Source of the DNA: DATKJS01 sp964551995
Lineage (GTDB): Bacteria; Acidobacteriota; Aminicenantia; Aminicenantales; Saccharicenantaceae
Direction of reading: 5' to 3'
Length of the DNA stretch: 64,000 nucleotides
Assembly (NCBI GenBank): GCA_964551995.1
Contig: CAZKFD010000017.1
Span: forward strand, 22,089 to 86,088
How positions within the stretch are numbered: position 1 is the first letter of the stretch; each line of letters opens with the position of its first letter. The notes under the pieces were generated by a model. The model was not told the DNA's origin, made no database searches, and worked only from the letters and a program-made list of their open reading frames with translations. The position numbers were made by a program, and so were the translations under genes. Of the stretch, positions 41,716-50,349 are shown piece after piece.

Positions 41716-43041
41716 ATGGACATCGAGGACAAGCTGAACCGCTTACGCCAGGAGCGGGACGCCCGGACCCGTTCCCGGAAGATCGAAAAGGCGTGGGAGA
41801 CGCTCGACCGTGAGGAGGGTCTGACCGTCAAGGAGAAACTCGAGCGGCTCATCACGCTCACGCGCGACAGGGATCGCCTGGAGAGGCCCTGCTCCCGGCC
41901 GCACGGCGCGGGAACAGGAAGGCCCGAGCCGGTCCAGCGCCGCGAAAACCCTTACCTCCTGGCTTCCCGCTACGGCCAGATCCCGATCGCGCTGGGCCTC
42001 CAGATCCCGGGCAGCGTCCTGGCGTTACTCAGCCGGGACGCGGCCTTCGAGAAGATCGACCTTTCTTCGGCCGTTTTCCTAGACCTCGAAACCACAGGGC
42101 TTGCCGGCGGCACGGGAACGGTCCCGTTCCTCGTCGGCCTGGGATACTTTCGGGACGAACGGTTCATGGTCACCCAGTTTTTCCTCGGCGACCTGGCTGA
42201 AGAAGGCCGGCTCGTCCGGCAGGTCGGTCGGTTCTTCGCGGACATGGACTTCCGCTCGCTGGTCACGTATAACGGCAAAGCCTTCGACGTCCCCCTGCTC
42301 GAGACGCGTTTCGCCCTTCAGCGAACCTCGTTGCCGATCGGGGACATGCCCCATCTCGATTTCCTGTTCTCGGCCCGTCATCTCTGGAAGCATAAATACG
42401 ACAGCTGCCGCTTGTTCGACCTGGCGCGCGAGGTCGCTCAGGCGCCCCGGTCCGAAGACATCCCGAGCGCCGAGATTCCCCTCCGCTATTTCGAGTATCT
42501 CCGGACGGAGGACTTTTCGCTGATCGAGCCGATTCTCTATCACAACCAGGAGGACATCCTGTCGCTTCTCAGCGTCGTGGTCGCGGGCGCCGTGCTGATC
42601 GAGAGGAACCGCGGGGCCGGGGCGAGGGGAAAGGCCGACCCCATGGACCTCTACGGCATCGCTAAACTTTTCGAAAGGGCGGGGGACGCGGAGACGTCGG
42701 CGCAGCTTCTTGAGAGAGCGCTGGCCGGCCGGCTTTCGGCCGAAGTTTCGCACGCGGCCAGGAAGAAGCTCGCCCGCCATTTCAAGAGAAACCAGGCTTG
42801 GGACAAGGCCGTGTCGCTCTGGCAGGGCATGGGCCGGTCCGATGAGGCCTTTTCTTTCCGCGAGCTGTCGATGTACTATGAGCACAAGGCGAAAAACTAC
42901 GAGCAGGCCATCCGCGCGGCAGAAGAAGGACTGGCGGTGTCGATGGGCAGCGCGCCGGCGGACCGGCAGGATTTCGAGAAGCGCATCGCGCGGCTCAAAG
43001 GGAAGCTTCGCAGGCAGAATGGGGGGAGGAACCGGCCGTGA
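41716..43041 (+). CDS. YprB-type ribonuclease H-like exonuclease with C-terminal TPRs
   Basis: A 441-residue protein. A charged helical N-terminus (EDKLNRLRQERDARTRSRKI) precedes a DnaQ/RNase H-like exonuclease domain: SAVFLDLETTGLAGGTGTVP (first acidic pair), LVTYNGKAFDVPLLETRFAL (second acidic motif) and PILYHNQEDILSLLSVV (third, with Asp). This is the YprB_RNaseH-like family, widely conserved but poorly characterised. A C-terminal part of about 150 residues looks like TPR repeats (YGIAKLFERAGDAETSAQLL and MYYEHKAKNYEQAIRAAEEG). The start is placed downstream of the promoter. It overlaps the alcohol dehydrogenase gene by GTGA. Confidence 0.85.
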   Translation: MDIEDKLNRLRQERDARTRSRKIEKAWETLDREEGLTVKEKLERLITLTRDRDRLERPCSRPHGAGTGRPEPVQRRENPYLLASRYGQIPIALGLQIPGSVLALLSRDAAFEKIDLSSAVFLDLETTGLAGGTGTVPFLVGLGYFRDERFMVTQFFLGDLAEEGRLVRQVGRFFADMDFRSLVTYNGKAFDVPLLETRFALQRTSLPIGDMPHLDFLFSARHLWKHKYDSCRLFDLAREVAQAPRSEDIPSAEIPLRYFEYLRTEDFSLIEPILYHNQEDILSLLSVVVAGAVLIERNRGAGARGKADPMDLYGIAKLFERAGDAETSAQLLERALAGRLSAEVSHAARKKLARHFKRNQAWDKAVSLWQGMGRSDEAFSFRELSMYYEHKAKNYEQAIRAAEEGLAVSMGSAPADRQDFEKRIARLKGKLRRQNGGRNRP

Positions 43042-44051
43042 AGGCGATGGTCCTGAGCGGATTCGGGCCCGTAGAGAGCGGCCCGCTGAAATTCAAGCGT
43101 CTGGCCGTCCCGCGGTTCGGTTCCCGGGACCTCCTGATCAAGGTCGCCTGTTGTGGCGTCTGCCATACCGACCTGCATACGGTCGAAGGCGAGCTTCGCG
43201 ACGTCCGGCTGCCCCGCGTTCCGGGCCACGAAGTGATCGGGACCGTGGAAAGGAGAGGAGCCCGGGCGACGCGGTTCAAAGCCGGGCAGCGCGTGGGGGC
43301 CGCTTGGCTCTATTCGTCGTGCGGCGCCTGCCGGTTCTGCCGGAACGGGCTGGAGAACCTGTGCGAGAACGCCCGCTTCACGGGCTTCCACCACAACGGC
43401 GGTTACGCCGAGTACATGGCCGTGCCGGAAAAATTCGTCTATGCCATCCCCGCGGCGTTTTCCGACGAACAGGCTGCTCCGCTCATGTGCGCCGGCATCA
43501 TCGGCTACCGGTCTTTGAAGCTGAGCGGCATTCGCCCGGGAGGGAAGCTCGGGCTTTACGGCTTCGGGGCCTCCGCTCACGTCGCGATCCAGATCGCCCG
43601 CCACTGGGGATGTCGGGTCTATGTTTTCACGAGGAGCGAGGAGCATCGCCGGCTGGCCAAGCAGCTGGGGGCCGTGTGGACGGGGACGGCGAAGGACGAC
43701 CCTCCGGCCAAATTGGACGGCGCCATCATCTTCGCCCCGGCGGGGAGCCTATATCTCGACGCCCTGCGCGTCCTCGATCGCGGCGGGACCGTCGCTTCGG
43801 CCGGGATCTACATGTCGCCCGTGCCGGAGATGGATTATACTCGGGATCTCTATTACGAGAGAAAGATGCTGAGCGTCGCCAATGCGACCCGGCAGGACGG
43901 AGAAGAGCTTCTCCGAATCGCGGCCGAGATCCCCGTCCGGACGACCGTCGAGGTCTTCGCCCTGGAACAGGCGAACGAGGTCCTTCAGCGGCTGAAAGCG
44001 GGGAAAGTCAGCGGCGCCGCAGTGTTGCAGATCGGCCGCTCGAAGGCGTGA
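43038..44051 (+). CDS. zinc-dependent alcohol dehydrogenase family protein
   Basis: A 337-residue MDR enzyme. Catalytic-zinc ligands are in CCGVCHTDLHTVEG (Cys and the following proton-relay residues) and VPGHEVIGTVERRG (His-Glu); the structural zinc site has CGACRFCRNGLENLCENA (four Cys). The cofactor fold carries GLYGFGASAHVAIQIARHWG, in which the third Gly of the GxGxxG motif is replaced by Ala/Ser. The GTG start overlaps the stop of the YprB-like gene. The family usually reduces or oxidises short-chain or aromatic alcohols; the substrate is not determined here. Confidence 0.9.
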   Translation: MKAMVLSGFGPVESGPLKFKRLAVPRFGSRDLLIKVACCGVCHTDLHTVEGELRDVRLPRVPGHEVIGTVERRGARATRFKAGQRVGAAWLYSSCGACRFCRNGLENLCENARFTGFHHNGGYAEYMAVPEKFVYAIPAAFSDEQAAPLMCAGIIGYRSLKLSGIRPGGKLGLYGFGASAHVAIQIARHWGCRVYVFTRSEEHRRLAKQLGAVWTGTAKDDPPAKLDGAIIFAPAGSLYLDALRVLDRGGTVASAGIYMSPVPEMDYTRDLYYERKMLSVANATRQDGEELLRIAAEIPVRTTVEVFALEQANEVLQRLKAGKVSGAAVLQIGRSKA

Positions 44052-44159
44052 AGCCGAGAGCCTGGCCGAGCTCAGGGAAATGAACGTCAACGGCGCACAT
44101 CCCCGCCCGTTCGGATCCAAAAGCCCTCCGGTAATTTTGAGGGTGCCGATCCGAGCTCA

Positions 44160-44188
44160 TTGAAAAAACGCCGGTCTTGCGCTATATT
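44160..44188 (+). promoter_or_regulatory. sigma70-type promoter of tRNA-Arg
   Basis: TTGAAA, 17-nt spacer, TATATT, about 22 nt upstream of the mature tRNA start. Confidence 0.65.
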
Positions 44189-44210
44189 ATGGCCGCTCAA
44201 GACGGCCGGC

Positions 44211-44284
44211 GCGCCCGTAGCTCAGTTGGATAGAGCGTCTGACTACGAATCAGCAGGTCGGGTGTTCGAGTCACCCCGGGCGCG
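44211..44284 (+). tRNA. tRNA-Arg (anticodon ACG)
   Basis: Cloverleaf folds well: acceptor GCGCCCG/CGGGCGC, D arm GCTC/GAGC, anticodon loop CTACGAA with anticodon ACG, T arm GGGTG/CACCC around TTCGAGT. The 3' CCA is not encoded. It marks the boundary between the conserved chromosome and the phage-like island, and its 3' half is the probable attachment core. Confidence 0.93.
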
Positions 44285-44504
44285 CTCTCTATTCCTCTTC
44301 ATTTTCAACCATTTATCGGTCATCTGCCTTTTCAGCCTCCTTACCATAATTTCAGTAGTTTTTGGTGTTTTTTATTGAATATTTATGATGAAAAAGTGAG
44401 GGATTGAAGCAAAGTAGCAAAGGATTCCAAATAAATTTGCGTTTTTCCGCTTCCACTAGATGCGACTAGTCTGCCTGGAGGCGGGGGCGTAAAGGGAGGG
44501 GGAG

Positions 44505-45899
44505 ATGGATTACGAAGCACAATACGAAGCGCACAAGGTGAAGGCTAAGGAGCTTTGGCCACTTCACTCTTTGTCATACGACCTCTACGTCAGGGACCTG
44601 GAGTGTGCCCACGACCTCCGCCATCCTCTGCCCGACCCGGAGGCTCGTAAAAGGTCCCTGGACGCCGCTGACAAGTTCGACAAGGAGTTCCGAGCCAGAG
44701 TCCCTCTATGCGAAAAGCTCAAGGCGGTCTATAAAGAGTGGGACAAGTTCCTGAAGGAGGCCAGGGGGACGCATCCGTTCCTGAAAGACTTTGAGGAGGA
44801 GATTGTCAAGAAGGCCCACGATCTCGACGAACTCCTGGCCCGAGACTACAACTATAAGCCAGAGGAGCGTCGCCGAGTATCCTTCATGACTCGGGCCTAC
44901 CGGTACATCAAGAGAGTCAAGAGCGCAACTAGTCCGGTGGCCAAGATGGTGGGGAAGATCAAAAGGGGCGGTGGAGCTACGGACAACATGATCGCCGAAA
45001 TGCTCCTGGGCAAGTCGGACAAGTTCAAGGTCTCCGGGGACCTTTGGACACGCGCCAACGAGAAGCGAATTGTGACCGCGGCCACCTGGGATATTCTGGA
45101 CTACCTAACGACGGAGATTAGCAGTTGCTGGATAGACGACCTCGAGAAAAACGGAATACTCCCTCCCAAACTCGAACTCGGGGAGGATACTCTGCGATGG
45201 ATTTTAACGACCGATCACGACGTCCAGACGGCCATCCCCTTGTTCTACTCCCCACTCAAACGGTTTCTTGGAAAAACCGGATGGGATCGGGCACAAATCG
45301 AGAAGCAGGTAGAAAGTCTCAGCCGACTGCACTATGAGGGCACTCTCTCGTTTCCCATAAAAGATGGCAGGTTGGCAGAGATCAGAATACCCCCCTTGCC
45401 CTTCGCCGCAGTCTATTTTCCAAAAAACAAGGCGGCTTGGGATTTGATCAGGAGCATTCCGGACTTCAGCGCCTGGAGTAGGGATTTGGAGGAGGAAGGG
45501 GGCTGTATCGTGAGCTTTACTGGGTTGCCCTGGGGTATGCTTTTCTTTCTCAACGCGCTCAACCGAAACATCAGAATTCTACCGAAGCGGTTCTACATGG
45601 AATTGTCACCCAGTGCCAGGCTCCTTTTTCGTCTCACTATCCACCACCCCAACGAAGGGGTTACTTTGAGCCAGATTGTCAAGGTCAACGGATGGCAGGA
45701 AAAGATCGGGGATGAGGGGATGAGACTCCGGTTGCAGAAGATTCAGGAGGACTGGACTGAACTCTTCAAGAAAGGTTTTATCAAGTCCGTCCCGAAGCCG
45801 GTCGAGGAAGAAGGAGAACTGGTCTGGCATTACGTGCACGAGAAAGGTTGGGATGAGGCACCTCCGGTCATAGACACTATCTGCAGGGTTCTTCCCTAG
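44505..45899 (+). CDS. predicted replication-initiator-like protein
   Basis: A 464-residue protein that I cannot assign to a family by motif. The N-terminal third is helical and charged. The C-terminal third contains a winged-helix-like stretch (SPSARLLFRLTIHHPNEGVT, LSQIVKVNGWQEKIGDEGMR, LRLQKIQEDWTELFKKGFIK). Such a domain at this place, in the first gene of an island, with a palindrome just downstream and a helicase gene further on, suggests a Rep-type origin-binding protein. It has a strong GGGAGGGGGAG before the ATG and is GC-poorer than the chromosomal genes. Alternative: an element-specific regulator. Confidence 0.5.
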   Translation: MDYEAQYEAHKVKAKELWPLHSLSYDLYVRDLECAHDLRHPLPDPEARKRSLDAADKFDKEFRARVPLCEKLKAVYKEWDKFLKEARGTHPFLKDFEEEIVKKAHDLDELLARDYNYKPEERRRVSFMTRAYRYIKRVKSATSPVAKMVGKIKRGGGATDNMIAEMLLGKSDKFKVSGDLWTRANEKRIVTAATWDILDYLTTEISSCWIDDLEKNGILPPKLELGEDTLRWILTTDHDVQTAIPLFYSPLKRFLGKTGWDRAQIEKQVESLSRLHYEGTLSFPIKDGRLAEIRIPPLPFAAVYFPKNKAAWDLIRSIPDFSAWSRDLEEEGGCIVSFTGLPWGMLFFLNALNRNIRILPKRFYMELSPSARLLFRLTIHHPNEGVTLSQIVKVNGWQEKIGDEGMRLRLQKIQEDWTELFKKGFIKSVPKPVEEEGELVWHYVHEKGWDEAPPVIDTICRVLP

Positions 45900-45911
45900 A
45901 TCAAAAAACTC

Positions 45912-45938
45912 CGGTATATAATTGTAAATTATATACCG
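45912..45938. repeat. 27-bp AT-rich perfect palindrome
   Basis: CGGTATATAATT and AATTATATACCG pair perfectly around GTA. It lies 12 nt after the stop of the Rep-like gene. It has no T-run, so it is better read as a hairpin origin element or protein site than as a terminator. Confidence 0.7.
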
Positions 45939-46053
45939 AACTCAGCTTCCGCTGGAATTCTTCCCTCACCAAAAAATACTCGGTTTCTTGCTCCTGACCC
46001 TCAGTTTTTGAGACATCGATTTCTTAATCTGTCCTCGCTTAGGCGACCCTCGA

Positions 46054-46091
46054 GGCCCAATTTCACTTGGTTTCGGCCCAATTTCACTTGG
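46054..46091 (+). repeat. 17-bp direct repeat, two copies
   Basis: GGCCCAATTTCACTTGG occurs twice with 4 nt between (period 21 bp, two helical turns), in the non-coding region after the Rep-like gene. Iteron-like spacing, but only two copies. Confidence 0.7.
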
Positions 46092-46216
46092 GTCCATATG
46101 GGGAGAATTCGGATTCCGGTTATCCTATTCCTTGAGAGGAATTCAAGAAGAGGAAAGAATCCTCTTGTATTCTTTCCTATCACTCTGGAAACAAGAAAAC
46201 GACGTCCCCGTAGGGC

Positions 46217-46336
46217 ATTCGTTCTCCGAGCCCGACCTTCAGGCGAAGCGCCTGAAGGTGCCCGGGCTCTCCGAACGAGGACCCTTGGCGAACGCCAGGC
46301 AAGAGCCTTGGCGTTACGCCTGCGGGTCCTTCTGCA
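46217..46336. other. dense inverted-repeat region (possible structured RNA or recombination site)
   Basis: A long hairpin: CGTTC, GAGCCCG and ACCTTCAGGCG pair with CGCCTGAAGGT, CGGGCTC and GAACG around AAG, with a 3x3 internal loop and a 3-nt bulge. It is followed by a branched segment closed by AGGACCC/GGGTCCT with three small hairpins inside (TGGCG/CGCCA, AGGC/GCCT, GGCG/CGCC). GC-rich against AT-rich flanks. Confidence 0.55.
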
Positions 46337-46552
46337 GGAGGAAAAATCCTCAGAAGAAAAGAAAGAAAGAGGGTTCCTGGAACTTAATAAAATCTTGGAG
46401 AGGAGTAAGGGGGATTATATTCCCTGGCTCGCCTGTGCCGGCTCGGCACCTCGGAAAATCCTTTCTCCCCATGCTATGCCTGTCCTTATGACGGCCTCTG
46501 ACGAGCCCAGGGAACCGTCGTGGACGCTTGTCTGCTCGCCTGTACTGCCTTT

Positions 46553-46574
46553 TTCGACGGACGCCTGATAAAAG
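46553..46574 (+). repeat. 22-bp dispersed repeat, copy 1
   Basis: TTCGACGGACGCCTGATAAA plus AG. It matches the second copy at 50902 in 21 of 22 positions. Both copies lie in non-coding island DNA. Confidence 0.6.
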
Positions 46575-46813
46575 GGACGGGTCCGCCTTGCCAGACGTTT
46601 TCCTTATCTCGCCTGATCATCCCCGTTTCGACGCGGACACGCGGGCTGTTGTCAGCAAAAGGGGGATATGGTGGGGACTTTCCCCAGCCCGCACAAGAAA
46701 GCCGACCTAAGTATCGAAAATGCAAAACGAAAAGTCAAGAAGGACGCGAGAATATTTTGTGATTTTGTGGGTCTTAACGTTAAAGGGAGAAGTTTAGGTA
46801 GAAGGAGGCTGGC

Positions 46814-46939
46814 ATGAGTATTGGCAGTTGGTCCTCATTCTTCACGCTTTATGATGAACCGACCGTGCGAAAAGTTGTGCCCAGGAAAGCAGGCGTCTAT
46901 GCGCTCTGGGTGAATTACAAATCCGGCAAATTCGGCTAA
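46814..46939 (+). pseudogene. truncated GIY-YIG nuclease-like gene
   Basis: A 41-residue frame with an excellent ribosome-binding site (GAAGGAGG) and ATG. It encodes WSSFFTLYDEPTVRKVVPRK followed by AGVYALWVNYKSGKFG, the beginning of the small phage/plasmid type of GIY-YIG domain (GVY is the first half of the motif), then stops at TAA. No continuation is found in other frames, so the YIG strand and catalytic Arg and Glu are missing. Likely a deletion remnant, though the intact start signals mean a short peptide could still be made. Confidence 0.55.
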
Positions 46940-47425
46940 AAAGGTGGTTGAATTCTAGCCGCTGTCCTGCCCGCTATAATTAAATCCCTGTTGGCAAGGT
47001 CATAAGTCTCGTTGGAAATTGCTAAATCAATTTAACAAGGCCAGGTCTAATCGAGATTGGCCCATACTTCGCCTCTAAGCCCGATTCCTTCTAATTAACC
47101 CCCCCAGCGTAGAAAACATAATCTCGAACGTTAAGTGGTGTCCCCCCGCAAAGAAACCGCAAAAACATTGTCAACGGCAAGACCATAGTTTGGACATCGC
47201 AATTTTTCCAGGTTGGGACGATATTAGCGGCGGAGGTGATACTAGGGCTTGCTGGGGAGGGCGAGAATATCTCGCCCCTCCCCAAATCTTTTCGACTCAC
47301 AACATCTTCATCGTAAGGAGTACGTAGCATGAACGGGCAATCGGGAGACACAGAGCTTAGGTTCAAGTCTCCCCTTTGTCGGGCGCTCGCCTATTCCTTA
47401 TTTTAAGATTAAGGGAGAATCAGAA
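46940..47425. other. non-coding stretch upstream of the helicase-type gene
   Basis: No gene was found. Contains a stable hairpin (listed separately at 47254) and AAGGGAGA shortly before the ATG of the gene at 47426. Confidence 0.5.
47254..47283 (+). terminator. strong hairpin, terminator-like
   Basis: GGGGAGGGCGAG pairs with CTCGCCCCTCCCC (one-base bulge) around AATAT, followed by AAATCTTTT. U-tract is weak, so it may instead be an RNA structure. Confidence 0.45.
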
Positions 47426-49717
47426 ATGGCGAAGAAAAAACGATGGCGTGTGCATGCCGTGATGTGGCCACAACGCGCGGAGCCGGAAGAACTGACCGGG
47501 CTCGCCAAGTGGCAGTACGAGGAGAAAATGGGAATCCCCCCCGCCCATTACTACCATGAAAAAGCGAGTATGCGGAAAAGACCGGAAGGTCACTTCCAAA
47601 GGAGCCGGGCAAAGCTGACGGAAAAAGAAGCTTACTTTCGGCAACTTGTCGAATACCAGCAAAAGGCCATCGACAACGGGGTGACGACCTGGGACCAGAC
47701 CCCGCCGGACATACAGAGTCTCATGGAGGAACGGCTACCGCCCGACATGGTCACGGAACTCAAGGCGAAGAAGGGCGCGCCGACAGGCGAGGGCCTTCGG
47801 ATGATCGCCGAGAACCTCCTCCACCTGACTGAGCTTACCTATGACGAACTTCAGAAGTTCAAGGCGACGAAGCTTATGGATGGCGAAGAGGTAAAAAAAG
47901 CCGCCCGGGACTATCAAGCCGGAAAGATAACGCAGGAAGACGCCATAAACCAGCTCGGGAAGATCGTCCGGGATGCTGTCAATCCAAACGGACAGGCCCC
48001 TCAGCCGGTACCTATGGAAATCGGGCCGGCGCCGGAAGCGGCCCCTCCAGAAGAGGTCTTGGAGACACCCCCGGATGAGTTCATGGCCAACGGCCCGACA
48101 AGGCAACCTGGAGCAAGCCCGGGCTCTTCTCAATTTATCGAAAAGGAGACGGGCATGAAACTGAAACGTATCGGCGATATGGAGGATAAAATGGAAACGA
48201 CAACCGAGACAGAACCCGGTAAGACACCCCACTTTGAGTTCGACGCAGCCATACAGCGAAAAATCGTGGCCATGATGATCTACGACCAAAGCCTCTGGCC
48301 GGAGGCAAAAGAGATCGCCCTTCCTGAGTTCTTCGAGAACCCAGTGCACGTCGACCTGGTCCGCCTTGTCCACAGGCTCTACGACGAACATCAACACCCA
48401 CTCGCTGTGGATGAGTTTTGTCAAGAGTGCACGGAAGCTCTGGCCAGGGAGATGAAGCCGGAGGTTGAGGTCATCTATCGCGAAGAGCTTAAAAAGGTGG
48501 TTCAGGCCGGTGAGGGAGCGGACTTCTCATACGTGCGCGGCAAGCTCCGTGCCTGGGCCCGACGTAAGGCGGTTCAAAAGGCATTGTTGAAAAGTGCCGA
48601 TCTCTACATAAAGGGCGACCTTGACGGGATCGGCCCGATGTTAGCGGAGGCCTTGACCGTAGGGAATGGAAAAGACACCGAAGGCTTGGTCGACACCGTA
48701 GCGGCCGACGTGCAGGAGCAGCCGATAGAATGGCTCTGGCACGACATCCTGCCGAAGGCCGCGTTGTCGGTGATCATCGGAATGCCAACGTCCGGTAAGT
48801 CATGGTTCTCAATGATGGTGGCCGCTCGCGTGTCCGCTGGTCGTCCGTTCCCTAACCACGAACAGTCCAAGGTCGAGCAAGGACGAGTTCTCATCCTTCA
48901 GTCAGAGGACAACTGGGCCACTACTTGCAAACGGCGCTTGCGTTTAGAAGGCGCTGACATGAGCCAAGTCCATTTTGTCAAGGGTATGAGGCACGAGGAT
49001 GCGATCCGTCCCGTCGATCTGTCGACCGATTTGGAGAAGGTTCGGCAGAGGATGCGGGAATTGGGCAACGTGAAATTGATCATCGTCGACCCGCTGGACG
49101 CGTACGTCGGGCTCACGAGGCACATAGACACACATAAAGGAAGAGACGTCCGGTTGGCACTGAGACCGCTGGAGATTCTTATTGAGACAGAGCAAGTTGC
49201 GGTACTGGGCATCATGCACCTCAATAAGAGCCAGATGAGGGCCATGATCCACCGAATTTCCGGCTCGGCGGCGTGGGGCCAAGTGCCGCGAGCCATCTGG
49301 GCGATCGTGCCGAAGCGGGACACGCCGGATGTCCGTCAGTTTCTGTCGGTGAAAAGCAATACTGTACGTGATGTCGATCGTCGGCAGGCCGAGTTCTGTT
49401 TCCGAATCTCTGAGGAGCAGAACTGTATCGAGTTGGCGCTGGACGAGGAGCCCGGCGATGTGAGCGAGGAATTGGGGCCTGCGACGCCCGAAGATGCGAA
49501 GGATCGGCGGACAAAACTTGGCCTTGCGATCGCCGTCCTAGAGAGCTTGAAAGATATTGGCGCTGAAGGGCTACCGGCGTCATGGATCATGAATGAGGTT
49601 CCTGAGATCGGCCTAGCTACTTGGATGACGGCTCGCAAGAAAACCGGTTGGACAACCAGGCAAACGGCGCACGGTTGGTACTGGTATCCGCCTAAGGCCG
49701 ACCCAAGCCAGAAGTGA
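47426..49717 (+). CDS. replicative helicase-type protein (DnaB-N-like domain plus AAA_25/RepA-like ATPase)
   Basis: A 763-residue protein. The first 230 residues are charged and helical, with no known domain, followed by a Pro-rich linker. Residues of about 275-340 resemble the DnaB N-terminal domain (FDAAIQRKIVAMMIYDQSLW and FFENPVHVDLVRLVHRLYDE). From about 430 a RecA-like ATPase of the AAA_25/RSF1010-RepA type follows: Walker A GMPTSGKS at 452-459, Walker B LIIVDP at 551-556, and a sensor-like GIMHLNKS. A C-terminal winged-helix-like end closes it. It probably drives element replication together with the Rep-like protein. The N-terminal extension could be a primase-recruiting or regulatory part. 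Confidence 0.75.
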   Translation: MAKKKRWRVHAVMWPQRAEPEELTGLAKWQYEEKMGIPPAHYYHEKASMRKRPEGHFQRSRAKLTEKEAYFRQLVEYQQKAIDNGVTTWDQTPPDIQSLMEERLPPDMVTELKAKKGAPTGEGLRMIAENLLHLTELTYDELQKFKATKLMDGEEVKKAARDYQAGKITQEDAINQLGKIVRDAVNPNGQAPQPVPMEIGPAPEAAPPEEVLETPPDEFMANGPTRQPGASPGSSQFIEKETGMKLKRIGDMEDKMETTTETEPGKTPHFEFDAAIQRKIVAMMIYDQSLWPEAKEIALPEFFENPVHVDLVRLVHRLYDEHQHPLAVDEFCQECTEALAREMKPEVEVIYREELKKVVQAGEGADFSYVRGKLRAWARRKAVQKALLKSADLYIKGDLDGIGPMLAEALTVGNGKDTEGLVDTVAADVQEQPIEWLWHDILPKAALSVIIGMPTSGKSWFSMMVAARVSAGRPFPNHEQSKVEQGRVLILQSEDNWATTCKRRLRLEGADMSQVHFVKGMRHEDAIRPVDLSTDLEKVRQRMRELGNVKLIIVDPLDAYVGLTRHIDTHKGRDVRLALRPLEILIETEQVAVLGIMHLNKSQMRAMIHRISGSAAWGQVPRAIWAIVPKRDTPDVRQFLSVKSNTVRDVDRRQAEFCFRISEEQNCIELALDEEPGDVSEELGPATPEDAKDRRTKLGLAIAVLESLKDIGAEGLPASWIMNEVPEIGLATWMTARKKTGWTTRQTAHGWYWYPPKADPSQK

Positions 49718-49736
49718 GGAAAGTTTCGGCTTAGGC

Positions 49737-49850
49737 CGTCAGATTGTCCTTCACTCACTATAAAATCTGACAATCTGACAATTTGACCCAAATATCGTAA
49801 CAATCTACTCAACAATCTCAAAAATATGAGGAGATTGTCAGATTGTTACC
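49737..49850. repeat. iteron-like cluster of CTGACAAT-type repeats
   Basis: Just downstream of the helicase-type gene, short repeats occur in both directions: GTCAGATTGTC, then ATCTGACAATCTGACAATTT in tandem, and GAGATTGTCAGATTGTTAC. This gives at least five copies of CTGACAAT or its complement in about 110 bp. Such clusters are typical of origins (iterons) or phage operators. Confidence 0.65.
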
Positions 49851-49879
49851 CAGGCGTAACGGGTTAGGCTTAGGGATGA

Positions 49880-49929
49880 GGTCCTTAACATCGGGACCAG
49901 CCGAGGATAAGCGGAAGCATCGCTGGTCC
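49880..49929 (+). repeat. alternative-hairpin motif, copy 1
   Basis: GGTCC-loop TTAACATCG-GGACCAGC, a 20-nt stretch holding GAGGATAAGC, then GCTGGTCC. The central GGACC can pair with either flank (5 bp upstream or 8 bp downstream). Confidence 0.55.
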
Positions 49930-50062
49930 AGTTTGCCCTGATGTCAGAAGGAAGGGATTAGCCCCATACGCTATTCGGCCCAGATTGGATCTCTTAGGAT
50001 CAGCTGCCTTCAGCCCGGCCGGCCACTTTCTAGATCGATATGTAGGGTGAGGCCCGCAAAAT

Positions 50063-50103
50063 GCCTTAACATGGTAGGCCTATGAGGATAAGCTCTGGTG
50101 CCT
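50063..50103 (+). repeat. alternative-hairpin motif, copy 2
   Basis: GCCT-loop TAACATGGT-AGGC, a 20-nt stretch holding GAGGATAAGC, then GCCT. Same architecture as copy 1 with changed stems that still pair. Confidence 0.55.
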
Positions 50104-50349
50104 TCCAGCGCCCGATTGGGGAGGACAGACCAGGTATTCTTCAGCCGAGCCTGCCTATTTTGCTTGCCCGATATAAGGGGGGCAGATCAGAAGGGCCTCG
50201 CTTCAGGGGTGCCTCAAAAGCAATAACGCTGTCTGCAAAAAGCTACTGACCTACTGTGGGCGCGCACAACAAAGCAATAAGGAAACTCCCTGACTCCTCT
50301 TTTCTCGATCCCGCGGATGGAGATCGCGCGTTTCAAGTGACCAGTAAAC

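Noticed and set aside
46008..46568. 186-codon plus-strand frame after the Rep-like gene
   Set aside because: It runs through the direct repeats and nested hairpins; its Arg/Ala/Leu-rich translation is explained by these repeats.
47350..47392. tRNA-like 3' segment (GGTTCAAGTCTCCC followed by TCGGGCGC)
   Set aside because: No matching 5' acceptor or D/anticodon arms, and the T-stem does not pair properly; it also differs from the tRNA-Arg 3' end, so it is not a clear attachment-site copy.
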